A DNA stretch of 64,000 nucleotides from Burkholderia sp. Nafp2/4-1b (GTDB taxonomy: Bacteria; Pseudomonadota; Gammaproteobacteria; Burkholderiales; Burkholderiaceae): positions 62,001-126,000 of the forward strand of contig NZ_ML058597.1 in assembly GCF_003635165.1 (NCBI RefSeq), written 5' to 3'. Under the pieces are notes generated by a model, which worked only from the letters and a program-made list of their open reading frames with translations, was not told where the DNA came from and searched no databases. Positions 37,365 to 46,085 of this stretch are shown in pieces. The translations under genes were made by a program, and so were the position numbers. Each line of letters opens with the position of its first letter. The stretch's first letter is position 1.

Positions 37365-38156
37365 TCACGCCATGATGTTGACGCCGCCATCGACATACAG
37401 CGTTTCTCCGGACACTCTCCGTGCGTACGGCGTGGCGAGGAAAGCGCAGGTGTATCCGACGTCCATGATGTCGACGAGTTCGCCGAGCGGCGCACGATGG
37501 GCTGCTTCGTTGAGCAGCAGACCAAAGTCCTTGAGGCCGGAAGCGGCCCGCGTCATGAGCGGACCCGGTGAGATGGCGTGAACGCGGATGCCCTGCGGAC
37601 CCAGTTCATGGGCGAGGTAACGCGCGCACGCTTCGAGCGCGGCCTTCACCGGCCCCATGACGCTATAGTTCGGCACGACCTTGCTCGCGCCGTGATAGCT
37701 CATGGTGAGCAGCGTGCCGCCTTTATCCATGAGAGGCGCGGCAAGCGCGGCCATACGCACGAAGGAATGGCACGAAATGTCCATTGCTTGCGCGAAGCCC
37801 CCGCTCGAGCAGTGCAGGAGGCCGCCCTGAAGGTCGTCCTTCGGTGCCCACGCAATCGAGTGCAGCATGATGTCGAGGCGTCCCCAACGCTCACCTATCT
37901 CGGCAAACACCGCGTTGAGCTGGTTCGCATCGGCGACGTCGAGCGGCAGGAGCATGTCGGCGTTCAGTTCCTGCGCGATCGGCTCGACCCAGGCTTTCGC
38001 CTTTTCCGTGGCATACGTAATCGCAAGGTCAGCGCCGAGTTCGCGAAACGCCTTCGCGCACCCGTATGCAATCGAGTGTTCGTTGGCGATGCCCGTGACG
38101 AGCGCCTTCATGCCTTTGAGCGGTGGCCCTGCCTGTCCGCTGTTTTCCGTTGACAT
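37365..38156 (-). CDS. fabI: Enoyl-[acyl-carrier-protein] reductase (NADH), FabI-type
   Basis: 263 residues, short-chain dehydrogenase fold of the FabI family: GIANEHSIAYGCAKAFRELGADLAITY at the cofactor site, HSIAWAPKDDL, and a catalytic set with Tyr-x6-Lys in PNYSVMGPVKAALE. Reduces the enoyl-ACP double bond in fatty acid elongation. Its place in an acetate-kinase/phosphotransacetylase operon rather than a fab cluster suggests a paralogue used under special conditions such as low oxygen. Confidence 0.9.
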   Translation of the reverse strand: MSTENSGQAGPPLKGMKALVTGIANEHSIAYGCAKAFRELGADLAITYATEKAKAWVEPIAQELNADMLLPLDVADANQLNAVFAEIGERWGRLDIMLHSIAWAPKDDLQGGLLHCSSGGFAQAMDISCHSFVRMAALAAPLMDKGGTLLTMSYHGASKVVPNYSVMGPVKAALEACARYLAHELGPQGIRVHAISPGPLMTRAASGLKDFGLLLNEAAHRAPLGELVDIMDVGYTCAFLATPYARRVSGETLYVDGGVNIMA

Positions 38157-38159
38157 CGC

Positions 38160-39338
38160 TCACTCCACGACCGCGCGTGTATGGCGCGCAATCATCAGTT
38201 CTTCGTTGGTCGGAATGACCCACACCGGTATGCCGCTTGAAGCGGTGGTCACGATCGGTCCGCCCTGGAGATTGGCAGCGACGTCCAGTTCGACACCGAG
38301 CCACTTCGCTCGCCGCACGACAGCCTCGCGGACCGCCGCCGCATGCTCACCGATACCGCCGGTAAAAACGAGCGCGTCGATGCCGTTCATGGCGGCGGCC
38401 AGCGAGCCCAGTTCACGCGAGATGCGATAGACGAAAAGATCGATCGCGAAGCGGGCCCGAGGATCATCGCTTTCGAGCAGCGTGCGCATGTCCGCGGAGA
38501 CGCCCGATACGCCGAGCAATCCGGACCGGTGATACAGGAGATCCTCCAGCGCACGCGCATCCATGCCACGCTCTTCCATCAGGTACAGCACCACGCCGGG
38601 GTCGAGATTGCCGCAGCGGGTGCCCATCGGCAAGCCATCGAGGGCAGTAAAGCCCATCGTGCTGGCCACGCTCGCGCCCGCCACGAGGGCGCACATGCTC
38701 GCGCCGTTGCCGAGGTGCGCAACCACGGTGCGCCCCGAGGCCGCCGCGGGTGCGACGTGGGGCAACACGCTGGCGATGTACTCGTACGACAAGCCGTGAA
38801 AGCCGTAGCGCCGCACGCCGAGATCCGTGATCGCCGCCGGGAGCGCGAACGCCTGGGCCACGTCGGGCTGCGTGCGGTGGAACGCCGTATCGAAGCACGC
38901 CACCTGCGGCACGTCCGGCTGCATCTGGTCGAAAAGACGTATTGACTTCAGGTTATGCGGCTGATGCAGTGGTGCCAGCGGCGTCAGCTTGTCCAGTTCG
39001 TCGACCACCGCGGCGGTCACGCGAACCGGCCCGCTGAAGCGCTGCCCGCCGTGTACCACACGATGGCCGACGGCCACCAGCGTGTGTCCTTCGCGGTGCT
39101 CCTCGAGGAACCCACCGATGTGTTCGAGCCCGTGCCGATGGTCGAGCGCCGTACCGGCGGTCCACTCCTTCGCGTGGTGCTCGCCGTGACGGTCCAATGC
39201 TTCGAATCTTGCGTGCGGCGTATAGAGTCCATCGACCTGGCCATGCACGACCAGCTCCAGCGCACTGCCGTGCTCTTCGAATGCCGAGAACTTGATACTC
39301 GACGAGCCGGCGTTGAGGACGAGAATCACGTCTGCCAT
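38160..39338 (-). CDS. ackA: Acetate/propionate kinase
   Basis: 392 residues from ATG at 39338. ASKHA-fold signatures ILVLNAGSSSIKFSAFE at the start, PDVPQVACFDTAFHRTQPD, RRYGFHGLSYEYI, VVAHLGNGASM and VFTGGIGEHAAAVRE. Makes ATP from acetyl phosphate. It ends 3 bases before fabI and starts 4 bases after pta, so the three are one unit. Confidence 0.94.
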   Translation of the reverse strand: MADVILVLNAGSSSIKFSAFEEHGSALELVVHGQVDGLYTPHARFEALDRHGEHHAKEWTAGTALDHRHGLEHIGGFLEEHREGHTLVAVGHRVVHGGQRFSGPVRVTAAVVDELDKLTPLAPLHQPHNLKSIRLFDQMQPDVPQVACFDTAFHRTQPDVAQAFALPAAITDLGVRRYGFHGLSYEYIASVLPHVAPAAASGRTVVAHLGNGASMCALVAGASVASTMGFTALDGLPMGTRCGNLDPGVVLYLMEERGMDARALEDLLYHRSGLLGVSGVSADMRTLLESDDPRARFAIDLFVYRISRELGSLAAAMNGIDALVFTGGIGEHAAAVREAVVRRAKWLGVELDVAANLQGGPIVTTASSGIPVWVIPTNEELMIARHTRAVVE

Positions 39339-39342
39339 GGCA

Positions 39343-40281
39343 TCACCCCTCGATCTTCGCCGCCTCGCGCCGCGCGAGGGCAACGAGCGCGGCCACCGCG
39401 CACGAGGCGAGGCGGGTAATGAGCGAATCGGCCCGGCTCGTCAGGATGATGGGCACGCGCGCGCCCAGCACGATACCGGCCGCGTCCGCGCCCGCGAGGA
39501 AAGACAGGCTTTTGGCCAGCATGTTGCCCGCTTCGAGGTCGGGCACCATGAGCACATTGGCGCGTCCAGCCACCGGCGACTCGATGTGCTTGATGCGTGC
39601 CGCCTCGATGTCGATGGCGTTGTCGAGCGCCAGCGGACCGTCGACGAGTGCCCCGGTTACCTGCCCGCGGTCCATCATCTTGCATAGCGCGGCAGCGTCG
39701 ATCGTGGACGGCACTTTCGGGTTGACTGTCTCCATAGCCGAAAGAATCGCCACCCGCACTTCCGGAAACCGCAAGGCGTGCGCAAGATCGATCGCGTTCT
39801 GCAGGATGTCGACTTTATCCTCGAGCGTCGGAGCGATGTTGATCGCCGCGTCGGTCACGATCAGCGGATCCGCATGTCCCGGCACATCCATCACGAAGCA
39901 GTGGCTGATGCGCCGGCCCGTGCGCAGCCCCGCATCGCGGCGGACCACCTCGGCCATCAGTTCGTCGGTGTGAAGGCTGCCCTTCATCAGCGCTTCGGCC
40001 TTGCCTTCGCGCACGAGCCGGACGGCCGCGGCCGCCGAAGCTTCGCTGAACGGTGTGTCGACGATCGGGTAGTCGGCGATCGGAAGACCGCATTCCGCAG
40101 CGACCGAGACGATGCGCGCGCGCGGACCGACGAGCGTGGGCGCGATCAGCCCTTGCCGCGCGGCCTCGACCGCCCCCTGCAAGGAACTCCTGTCGCAGGG
40201 GTGAACGACGGCAAGCGGCATGGGCGCGAGGTGACGGCATTGCGCAATGAGCTCGTGATACTTGACGTGTCTGGATTCCAT
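39343..40281 (-). CDS. pta: Phosphate acetyl/butyryltransferase
   Basis: 312 residues from ATG at 40281 with GAGGGA upstream. PTA/PTB family fold: LAVVHPCDRSSLQGAVEAA, EALMKGSLHTDELM, DAAINIAPTLEDKVDILQNAI and VLMVPDLEAGNMLAKSL. Converts an acyl-CoA to acyl phosphate for the kinase next door. The short length (no N-terminal DRTGG domain) is that of phosphate butyryltransferase-like enzymes, so the acyl group could be acetyl, propionyl or butyryl. Confidence 0.9.
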   Translation of the reverse strand: MESRHVKYHELIAQCRHLAPMPLAVVHPCDRSSLQGAVEAARQGLIAPTLVGPRARIVSVAAECGLPIADYPIVDTPFSEASAAAAVRLVREGKAEALMKGSLHTDELMAEVVRRDAGLRTGRRISHCFVMDVPGHADPLIVTDAAINIAPTLEDKVDILQNAIDLAHALRFPEVRVAILSAMETVNPKVPSTIDAAALCKMMDRGQVTGALVDGPLALDNAIDIEAARIKHIESPVAGRANVLMVPDLEAGNMLAKSLSFLAGADAAGIVLGARVPIILTSRADSLITRLASCAVAALVALARREAAKIEG

Positions 40282-40313
40282 GTCGGGTTCCCTCACTGAC
40301 GGGTTGGCGGCAC

Positions 40314-42665
40314 TCACGATGCCGTGGCCCGAACGCGCGGTGCGCGGGTCTTTTGGGGCTGCGACTCGAGCGCGATTGTCACGCCGAGCACTGACCGGAT
40401 GGCGCGCAGCGCCTCTTCCTGCGCGGGTGTCGGCGGGATGCGCAGCACCCGCCGGTCGGCCAGCAGCTTGTCGAGCAAGGTGAGGAGCCGGTTTCGGTCT
40501 TCCGGGGTGGCGAGCAGATCGGGCAACGTCCGGATAGCCTGTTGCGGCTCGAAAGTCGCGATGAGTTCCTGCTCCCCGCGAATGCGCCGCCACTCGGCAG
40601 GAGGCAAATCCGGCAGGTAGTCGGCATATTCGTCGACCAGTTGCTTGACTGTCTCGATGCGCGATAGCGGCAGCGGCTCGCCCTTCGGTGCGAGGAGGAA
40701 CGCGGTGCGCGCGACTGCCTCGTTGTAGCCGCCTTGCCGCAGCGAGGCGAGCGCCGCCTGGACGAACGGCAGGCTGCGAGGATCGGCGCCGGCGGACGTG
40801 CCGGCCCCCTGCTCGCCGAGGCGGTCCGGGTCGTGCATTGCGAAGAGATTCGCGTAGATGGAGAAGAACAGTGCTTCGACGCCGGCGTCTCGTACCGCCC
40901 GGAAGTGGTCGAGCGAGGCGCTGATCAGTTCCGAGCCGCGCTGCTCCACCTTGCGCCAGGGTTCGAGGTCGCTCGAAGGCTGCCGGCCGGCTCTGACGGC
41001 ATCGGCCGTCGGACCAAGCGCGGCGAGCCACGGGTTCAGATCCGAGAATGCCCAGCGCTGGAGACGCAACGGATGAAAGTCGCGCAACAACCGCGCGGTC
41101 GTCTCGTTCGACGCAAACTGAACAAAGGGTTGAACGAACAGCTCGTAGGCTCGCTGGTTGAACTCGGACACCGCCGCCACGGCCTTGAACGGCTTTTCGT
41201 CCTCGCGCCGCCACTCGTTCAAATGCTCGACGGCTACTTCCAGCCGGTGCTCGGTGAGCGAGACCTCGTATTCGGTTTTGCCGTCTGCGCCCTTTCCCTC
41301 CTTGATCGACATGCCATAGAGGCCCGGCGCAAGCGTCTCGATTGTCTCCAGCACGTTGAAGATCTGCGTGTATTCCTTCTTCGCCACCTTGCCGGAAACG
41401 AAGATGCCGAGATGGCCGACGTCCGCGTGCATCAGGGCGACGATGACCTGGCCGCGCGCCTTGATCTCCTCGGTGCTGCTGTATGTGTCGGCGACCCAGT
41501 TGAACGCCTGTTGCGGCGGCGTGATGTTGTCGCCCATCGATGCGAAAAGGATGATGGGCGAGCGGATCGCGCGCAGATCGAAGGATTGGCCCGACGGGCC
41601 GGACACTTCGCCGGACCACAGCTTGTTGCCGATAAAGAGGTTACGGGTGATCCACTCGATCTCTTCCCGGTTCATCAGGTAGTAGCTGCCCCACCACCGC
41701 TCGAACTCGATAAAGCGCGGCGCTTCCGTATCGATGTTGGCGAACACGTTGTAGTACTTGTCCCAGAACGTGTTGGCGGGGTTCAGATACTCGAAGTTGT
41801 TCACGAGATGTGCGCCGTCGAACTTGCCGTTGCCAAGATCGGCCGACAGGGACGAGAGCCACGTGCCGCCCAGAATGCCTCCGGCATAACGCATTGGATT
41901 GGGCGCCTCATTCTCGCTCCACGCCCCGCTCCAGTAAGACATGGGCGCGCCGTTGACCAGAATGGGACCGGTGTCTTCGGGCGACGAACTGGCAAGCATC
42001 ATCGCGGCCCAGCCGCCCTGGCAATTTCCGACGATCGCCGGCTTGGGGCTGTCCGGATGCAGTTCGCGCACCTTGCGTACGAACTGCTGCTCGGCCGCGC
42101 ACACGTCGAGCAGGGTCTGGCCGGGCTCCGGCTCCTGGAAGAACACGACGAAATAGACGGGATGACCCGCGCGCAGCGCAACGCCGACCTGCGAATCGTC
42201 CTTGAAGCCCCCGATGCCGGGACCGTGCCCGGCGCGCGGATCGATGATCAGATACGGGCGCTTCTTCACATCGACCACGACACCCTCCGGCGGCCGTATC
42301 GACAGGAGCGCGTAGTTGACGGGCCGCTCAAAGTGCCTCGCGTCGAGTACGACGTCATAGTCGAAATGCAACGCCGGCTTGATCCCGGCCTTGTTGCGCT
42401 CGATGAACTCGTTGCCGCGTTGACGCAAGGCATCCCAGAACAGGACGGAGCGCTGCGCGAAATCGACCGTATAGTGCCAGGCACCCCATGGTGTGAACTG
42501 CGCGAGGTTGGGAAGGGTGAGCGCGGACGTGCCATCACTCCCCTTGATTGCGTCGCTCGTCCTCTGCCCGAACCGTTGCCGCGCCTCTTCCAGGCGATGG
42601 TGCAACAGGCGCAGGATCTTCAATGCGATCTCGTGATTGCGTGTCAGCTGTGTAACCTGGTCCAT
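40314..42665 (-). CDS. DUF3141 / PHA synthase-like alpha/beta hydrolase
   Basis: 783 residues. Residues about 60-420 look like a poly-hydroxyalkanoate synthase-type alpha/beta hydrolase with the lipase-like box GNCQGG (nucleophile Cys215, as in PhaC G-x-C-x-G) and an LIIDPRAGHGPGIGGFKDD segment. The remainder is a DUF3141 C-terminal part of unknown role. First gene of the pta-ackA-fabI operon; ATG at 42665 follows GAGGAGA. It may make or break short hydroxyalkanoate polymers from acyl-CoA under low oxygen (inference). Confidence 0.85.
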   Translation of the reverse strand: MDQVTQLTRNHEIALKILRLLHHRLEEARQRFGQRTSDAIKGSDGTSALTLPNLAQFTPWGAWHYTVDFAQRSVLFWDALRQRGNEFIERNKAGIKPALHFDYDVVLDARHFERPVNYALLSIRPPEGVVVDVKKRPYLIIDPRAGHGPGIGGFKDDSQVGVALRAGHPVYFVVFFQEPEPGQTLLDVCAAEQQFVRKVRELHPDSPKPAIVGNCQGGWAAMMLASSSPEDTGPILVNGAPMSYWSGAWSENEAPNPMRYAGGILGGTWLSSLSADLGNGKFDGAHLVNNFEYLNPANTFWDKYYNVFANIDTEAPRFIEFERWWGSYYLMNREEIEWITRNLFIGNKLWSGEVSGPSGQSFDLRAIRSPIILFASMGDNITPPQQAFNWVADTYSSTEEIKARGQVIVALMHADVGHLGIFVSGKVAKKEYTQIFNVLETIETLAPGLYGMSIKEGKGADGKTEYEVSLTEHRLEVAVEHLNEWRREDEKPFKAVAAVSEFNQRAYELFVQPFVQFASNETTARLLRDFHPLRLQRWAFSDLNPWLAALGPTADAVRAGRQPSSDLEPWRKVEQRGSELISASLDHFRAVRDAGVEALFFSIYANLFAMHDPDRLGEQGAGTSAGADPRSLPFVQAALASLRQGGYNEAVARTAFLLAPKGEPLPLSRIETVKQLVDEYADYLPDLPPAEWRRIRGEQELIATFEPQQAIRTLPDLLATPEDRNRLLTLLDKLLADRRVLRIPPTPAQEEALRAIRSVLGVTIALESQPQKTRAPRVRATAS

Positions 42666-42789
42666 CTCATGAATCTCCTCGAGCGAAGCGACTTAACCTG
42701 GCACAACTGCTCATTGCGTTGCCGGGTTGCAGAGAGGCTTGGATGCCGACTGGATTACGGGCAGCATCAAGCACGAACAATCCGTCATC

Positions 42790-42825
42790 TGACAAATGTG
42801 TCATTTATGACAATGACGTCATTGT
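42790..42825. promoter_or_regulatory. Cluster of overlapping TGACA inverted repeats
   Basis: Three overlapping palindromes: TGACA-AATG-TGTCA (42790-42803), TGTCAT-TT-ATGACA (42799-42812) and the perfect 16-mer ACAATGACGTCATTGT (42810-42825). Centred about 140 bases upstream of the DUF3141 start. Likely a multi-dimer regulator site. Confidence 0.6.
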
Positions 42826-42989
42826 AAGCCCGCTTGATGACAGGACGGTCGAGTTCAGCGGGTTGCGTCGTTACGCCGCAGCGCGGGAAAATTGCTTGGG
42901 AAAACGATCGCGGGGCGTCGCGAAAGGCAGTCCGAGTCGTCGACGATGACCCGATCCCACCGGCCGACAAAATAGCCGCGAGGAGTGAT

Positions 42990-43017
42990 GCGATGCCCGC
43001 GAAATCGCGGGCATCGC
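42990..43017 (-). other. Hairpin downstream of adhP
   Basis: GCGATGCCCGCG pairs perfectly with CGCGGGCATCGC around AAAT, 20 bases past the adhP stop. No U tract on the minus strand; either a factor-dependent end or mRNA 3' protection. Confidence 0.55.
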
Positions 43018-43036
43018 AAAGCGGACTGTTAGCAGG

Positions 43037-44062
43037 TCAATCGAACGTCAATACCATTCGGCCGCTGACATTTCCGTTCCGCAGGTCGGTGAAGACCGTG
43101 TTGATGTTGTCGAGCCGCTCGCGCTGGATATGGGCGCGGATCTTGCCCTCCGCGGCGAAGTCCAGCGACTCTTGCAGATCGCGCCGCGTTCCCACGATCG
43201 AGCCGCGAACCGTGATGCCGTTCAGTACCGTCGAGAAGATAGGCAGTGGAAAATCGCCCGGCGGCAGGCCGTTAAGCGCAACCGTGCCGCCGCGGCGCAC
43301 CATGCCGAGCGCCTGCGCGAAGGCGCTGCGAGAGACCGCGGTGACGAGCACGCCGTGCACGCCGCCGAGTTCCTTCTGGATGACGGCGGCGGGATCGGTC
43401 TTGGATGCGTCGATCGCGAGATGCGCGCCGAGTTCGCGCGCAAGCGCGAGCTTGTCCTCGCTCACGTCGACCGCGACCACGTGAAGCCCCATCGCGATCG
43501 CATATTGCACGGCCACGTGGCCGAGACCGCCGATGCCGGAGATCGCCAGCCATTGCCCTGGCCGGGTATCCGTCACGCGGATACCTTTGTAGACCGTGAC
43601 GCCGGCGCAGAGGATCGGCGCGATTTCGTCGAAGGCGATCTGCTGCGGCAGATGGCCGACGTAGTTGGGATCGGCGAGCACATATTCGGCGTAGGCGCCG
43701 TTCACGGAATAGCCGGTGTTCTGTTGGGCATGGCAGAGCGTTTCCCAGCCGCTCTGGCAATGTTCGCAGTAACCGCACGCGGTATAGAGCCACGGCACGC
43801 CAACCCGGTCGCCTTCCTTGACGTTCGTGACGCCGCTGCCCGCCGCCGCGACGAAACCCACACCTTCGTGGCCGGGGATGAATGGCAGCGTCGGCTTGAC
43901 GGGCCAGTCGCCGTCGGCAGCGTGCAGGTCCGTGTGACACACGCCGGACGCCTGGATGCTGACCAGAATCTGTCCCGGCCCTGGCGTGGGTACGGGCACT
44001 TCTTCGATACGAAGCGGTTCCCCAAAGGCGTGCACGACGGCCGCCTTCATCGACTGAGCCAT
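43037..44062 (-). CDS. adhP: Zinc-dependent alcohol dehydrogenase AdhP
   Basis: 341 residues. Catalytic zinc Cys42 and His65-Glu66 (GVCHTDLHAADGDWP, PGHEGVGF), structural zinc Cys96, 99, 102 and 110 (ACGYCEHCQSGWETLC), NAD site SGIGGLGHVAVQYA. Matches propanol-preferring AdhP enzymes that interconvert ethanol and acetaldehyde. ATG at 44062 follows CAGGAGAA. An ANR/FNR-type promoter upstream fits a fermentative role alongside pta-ackA. Confidence 0.93.
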   Translation of the reverse strand: MAQSMKAAVVHAFGEPLRIEEVPVPTPGPGQILVSIQASGVCHTDLHAADGDWPVKPTLPFIPGHEGVGFVAAAGSGVTNVKEGDRVGVPWLYTACGYCEHCQSGWETLCHAQQNTGYSVNGAYAEYVLADPNYVGHLPQQIAFDEIAPILCAGVTVYKGIRVTDTRPGQWLAISGIGGLGHVAVQYAIAMGLHVVAVDVSEDKLALARELGAHLAIDASKTDPAAVIQKELGGVHGVLVTAVSRSAFAQALGMVRRGGTVALNGLPPGDFPLPIFSTVLNGITVRGSIVGTRRDLQESLDFAAEGKIRAHIQRERLDNINTVFTDLRNGNVSGRMVLTFD

Positions 44063-44093
44063 GACGTTCTCCTGTGGCGTTGGCATTGCTGCC

Positions 44094-44134
44094 AGTATTC
44101 CCGGAGTACGGCAAAGCGACTTAACGTAGATCAA
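44094..44134 (-). promoter_or_regulatory. ANR/FNR-type class II promoter of adhP
   Basis: On the minus strand TTGAT-CTAC-GTTAA (44134-44121) is a near-consensus FNR/ANR box. 31 bases downstream, centre to centre, is an AATACT -10 (44099-44094), the spacing expected for a site at -41.5. The inferred start of transcription is near 44087, 25 bases before the ATG. Confidence 0.7.
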
Positions 44135-44292
44135 TAGGGCGCATCGAAGCGCAACGGTCCGGCACCACAAGGATGCGTATCTGATGAGCCGGCGCCTGCA
44201 CCCACAGCCGGCGGGGTTCCGGCGGTTGGCGATATCATCGCGGTTTGACCCGCATTGCGTCCCGCCGATTGCCCGTCTCACACCGCCCGCCG

Positions 44293-45543
44293 ATGACCGC
44301 CCCGTTACCCGAATCCGCTTCGCCGCTGCCGTTACCCGCCAACCTGTTCCGTCACGCGCCGTTCCAGCGCTTCTGGGGCACCCGCGTGATGTCGTCGCTT
44401 GCGTTCCAGATCCTGTCGGTCGCGATCGGCTGGTACGTCTATGCACTCACGCACAGCGCGTTCGCGCTCGGCCTCGTCGGGCTTGCGCAGTTCGTGCCGA
44501 TGTTTGCGCTGACGCTCGTCGTCGGGCAGGTGGCCGACCGCTACGACCGCCGTCGCATCGCGACGATCTGCCAGAGCGTCGAGGCGCTGGCCGCCGGCGT
44601 GTTCCTGTTCGGCGCGGCGAAAGGCGGGCTCACCGCACCGGGCGTGTATGCGCTCGCGGCGATCGTCGGCACCGCGCGCGCGTTCGAATCGCCGTCGGTG
44701 TCGTCGCTGCTGCCGGCCGTCGTGCCGCGCAGCGAGCTGCCGCGCGCGACCGCGTTGTCGACGTCCGCGAACCAGGCCGCGCAGATTCTCGGGCCCGCGT
44801 TCGGCGGGCTGCTGTATGGCGTCGGTGCGCCCGTCGCGTTCGGCACGAGCGTGGTCGCGTTCGCGCTCGCGGCCATGCTGAGCGGCACGATTCCGCTGCG
44901 CGGCGCGCCGCCGGCACGCGAACCCGTCACGTTGCGTTCGGTGTTTTCCGGCATCGCGTTCATCCGGCGGGAACCGGCCATCCTCGGCGCGCTGTCGCTC
45001 GACCTGTTCGCGGTGCTGTTTGGTGGGGCGACCGCGCTGCTGCCGATCTATGCGCGCGACATCCTCCAGGTCGGTCCGTGGGGACTCGGCGCATTGCGCG
45101 CGGCGCCGGCCGTCGGTGCGCTCACGGGCACGCTGTGGCTCACGCGGTTTCCGTTGAAAGGGCGGCCGGGCCGCGCGATGTTCGGCGGCGTGATCGCATT
45201 CGGCATCGCGACGATCGTGTTCGGGCTGTCGAGCAATTTCGTGCTGTCGCTCGTCGCGCTGGCGGCATTGGGCGCCGCGGACGTGGTGAGCGTCGTCGTG
45301 CGACTGTCGCTCGTGCAGCTGCGCACGCCCGACGACATGCTCGGCCGCGTGAGCGCGGTCAACTCGCTGTTCATCGGCACGTCCAACCAGCTCGGCGAAT
45401 TCGAATCGGGTGTGACGGCTGCGTGGTGGGGCGCGCCGGGCGCGATCGTCGTCGGCGGGGTGGCGACGATCGCCGTCGCGCTGACGTGGATGAAGCTGTT
45501 CCCGCAGCTGACGAACATGAAGTCGCTCGAACGCGACGTGTGA
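44293..45543 (+). CDS. MFS transporter (EntS/DUF894-like)
   Basis: 416 residues with about 11-12 membrane helices (FQRFWGTRVMSSLAFQILSVAIGWYV, ADRYDRRRIATICQSVEA with the MFS A-motif-like loop, SSLLPAVVPRSELPRATALS). Resembles the enterobactin exporter-like branch of MFS drug/siderophore exporters. Substrate unknown. ATG at 44293 chosen because upstream residues are not conserved-looking. Confidence 0.85.
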   Translation: MTAPLPESASPLPLPANLFRHAPFQRFWGTRVMSSLAFQILSVAIGWYVYALTHSAFALGLVGLAQFVPMFALTLVVGQVADRYDRRRIATICQSVEALAAGVFLFGAAKGGLTAPGVYALAAIVGTARAFESPSVSSLLPAVVPRSELPRATALSTSANQAAQILGPAFGGLLYGVGAPVAFGTSVVAFALAAMLSGTIPLRGAPPAREPVTLRSVFSGIAFIRREPAILGALSLDLFAVLFGGATALLPIYARDILQVGPWGLGALRAAPAVGALTGTLWLTRFPLKGRPGRAMFGGVIAFGIATIVFGLSSNFVLSLVALAALGAADVVSVVVRLSLVQLRTPDDMLGRVSAVNSLFIGTSNQLGEFESGVTAAWWGAPGAIVVGGVATIAVALTWMKLFPQLTNMKSLERDV

Positions 45544-45547
45544 CGCG

Positions 45548-45910
45548 TCAGGCGTCCTGCGTCACGCGCACGGCCGTGCCGTAGCAGATGACTTCCGTGA
45601 CGCCCGAGCCGATCTCGGTCGAGTCGTAGCGCATCGCGACGATCGCATTCGCGCCGAGCTTGCGCGCATCGGCGAGCATCTTGTCGAATGCCTGCTGGCG
45701 CGCCTTCTCGCACAGCGACGTATAGAGCGTGATGTTGCCGCCGAAGATCGTCTGCAGCGCCGCGCCGAACGAGCCGACGATCGAGCGCGAGCGCACGATG
45801 ATGCCCTGCGCGACGCCGAGCGAGCGGACGGTCGTATGGCCGGGCAGGTCGAACGCGGTCGTGACGCGCTCGGGCGACAGCGCGTCGGCGGAGCGGGAGA
45901 AATCGGACAT
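45548..45910 (-). CDS. YbjQ/UPF0145 heavy-metal-binding domain protein
   Basis: 120 residues, the normal size of the YbjQ family. Signature regions [40 protein letters not shown] and [11 protein letters not shown]. Forms small oligomeric rings in known structures; function not established. Convergent with the MFS gene (4-base gap). Confidence 0.85.
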   Translation of the reverse strand: MSDFSRSADALSPERVTTAFDLPGHTTVRSLGVAQGIIVRSRSIVGSFGAALQTIFGGNITLYTSLCEKARQQAFDKMLADARKLGANAIVAMRYDSTEIGSGVTEVICYGTAVRVTQDA

Positions 45911-46085
45911 GGCGGGGCACCGTGAAGCGGAAGTGATCGAACGACGATTCTATCCGGAACGGGAACCGCGCTCGAACGGGCGCGCGTGACGTCCCGGCCC
46001 GCATACCTGCCGCGACGTGCCGAAGCGCGAGGCCGCCACGCGCGTGTTCCGCGCGGTGCGCCGCAGCGTGCGATAGCGAGGGTGT

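Larger units (their letters stand above)
42666..43036. promoter_or_regulatory. Upstream region of the DUF3141-pta-ackA-fabI operon
   Basis: 371 bases without a convincing gene. Contains a run of TGACA/TGTCA inverted repeats at 42790-42825, an imperfect ANR-like TTGTG-N4-GTTAA at 42693-42706 that lies too close to the start codon to act as a class II site, and an adhP-distal hairpin at 42990-43017. Confidence 0.5.

Noticed and set aside
42693-42706. TTGTG-N4-GTTAA as an ANR box for the DUF3141 operon
   Set aside because: A box here would place the transcription start at or inside the coding sequence, and one half-site is poor.
42719-42949. Possible 76-residue gene upstream of the DUF3141 operon
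   Set aside because: It runs through the TGACA palindromes, has no ribosome site and no recognisable sequence; treated as regulatory DNA.
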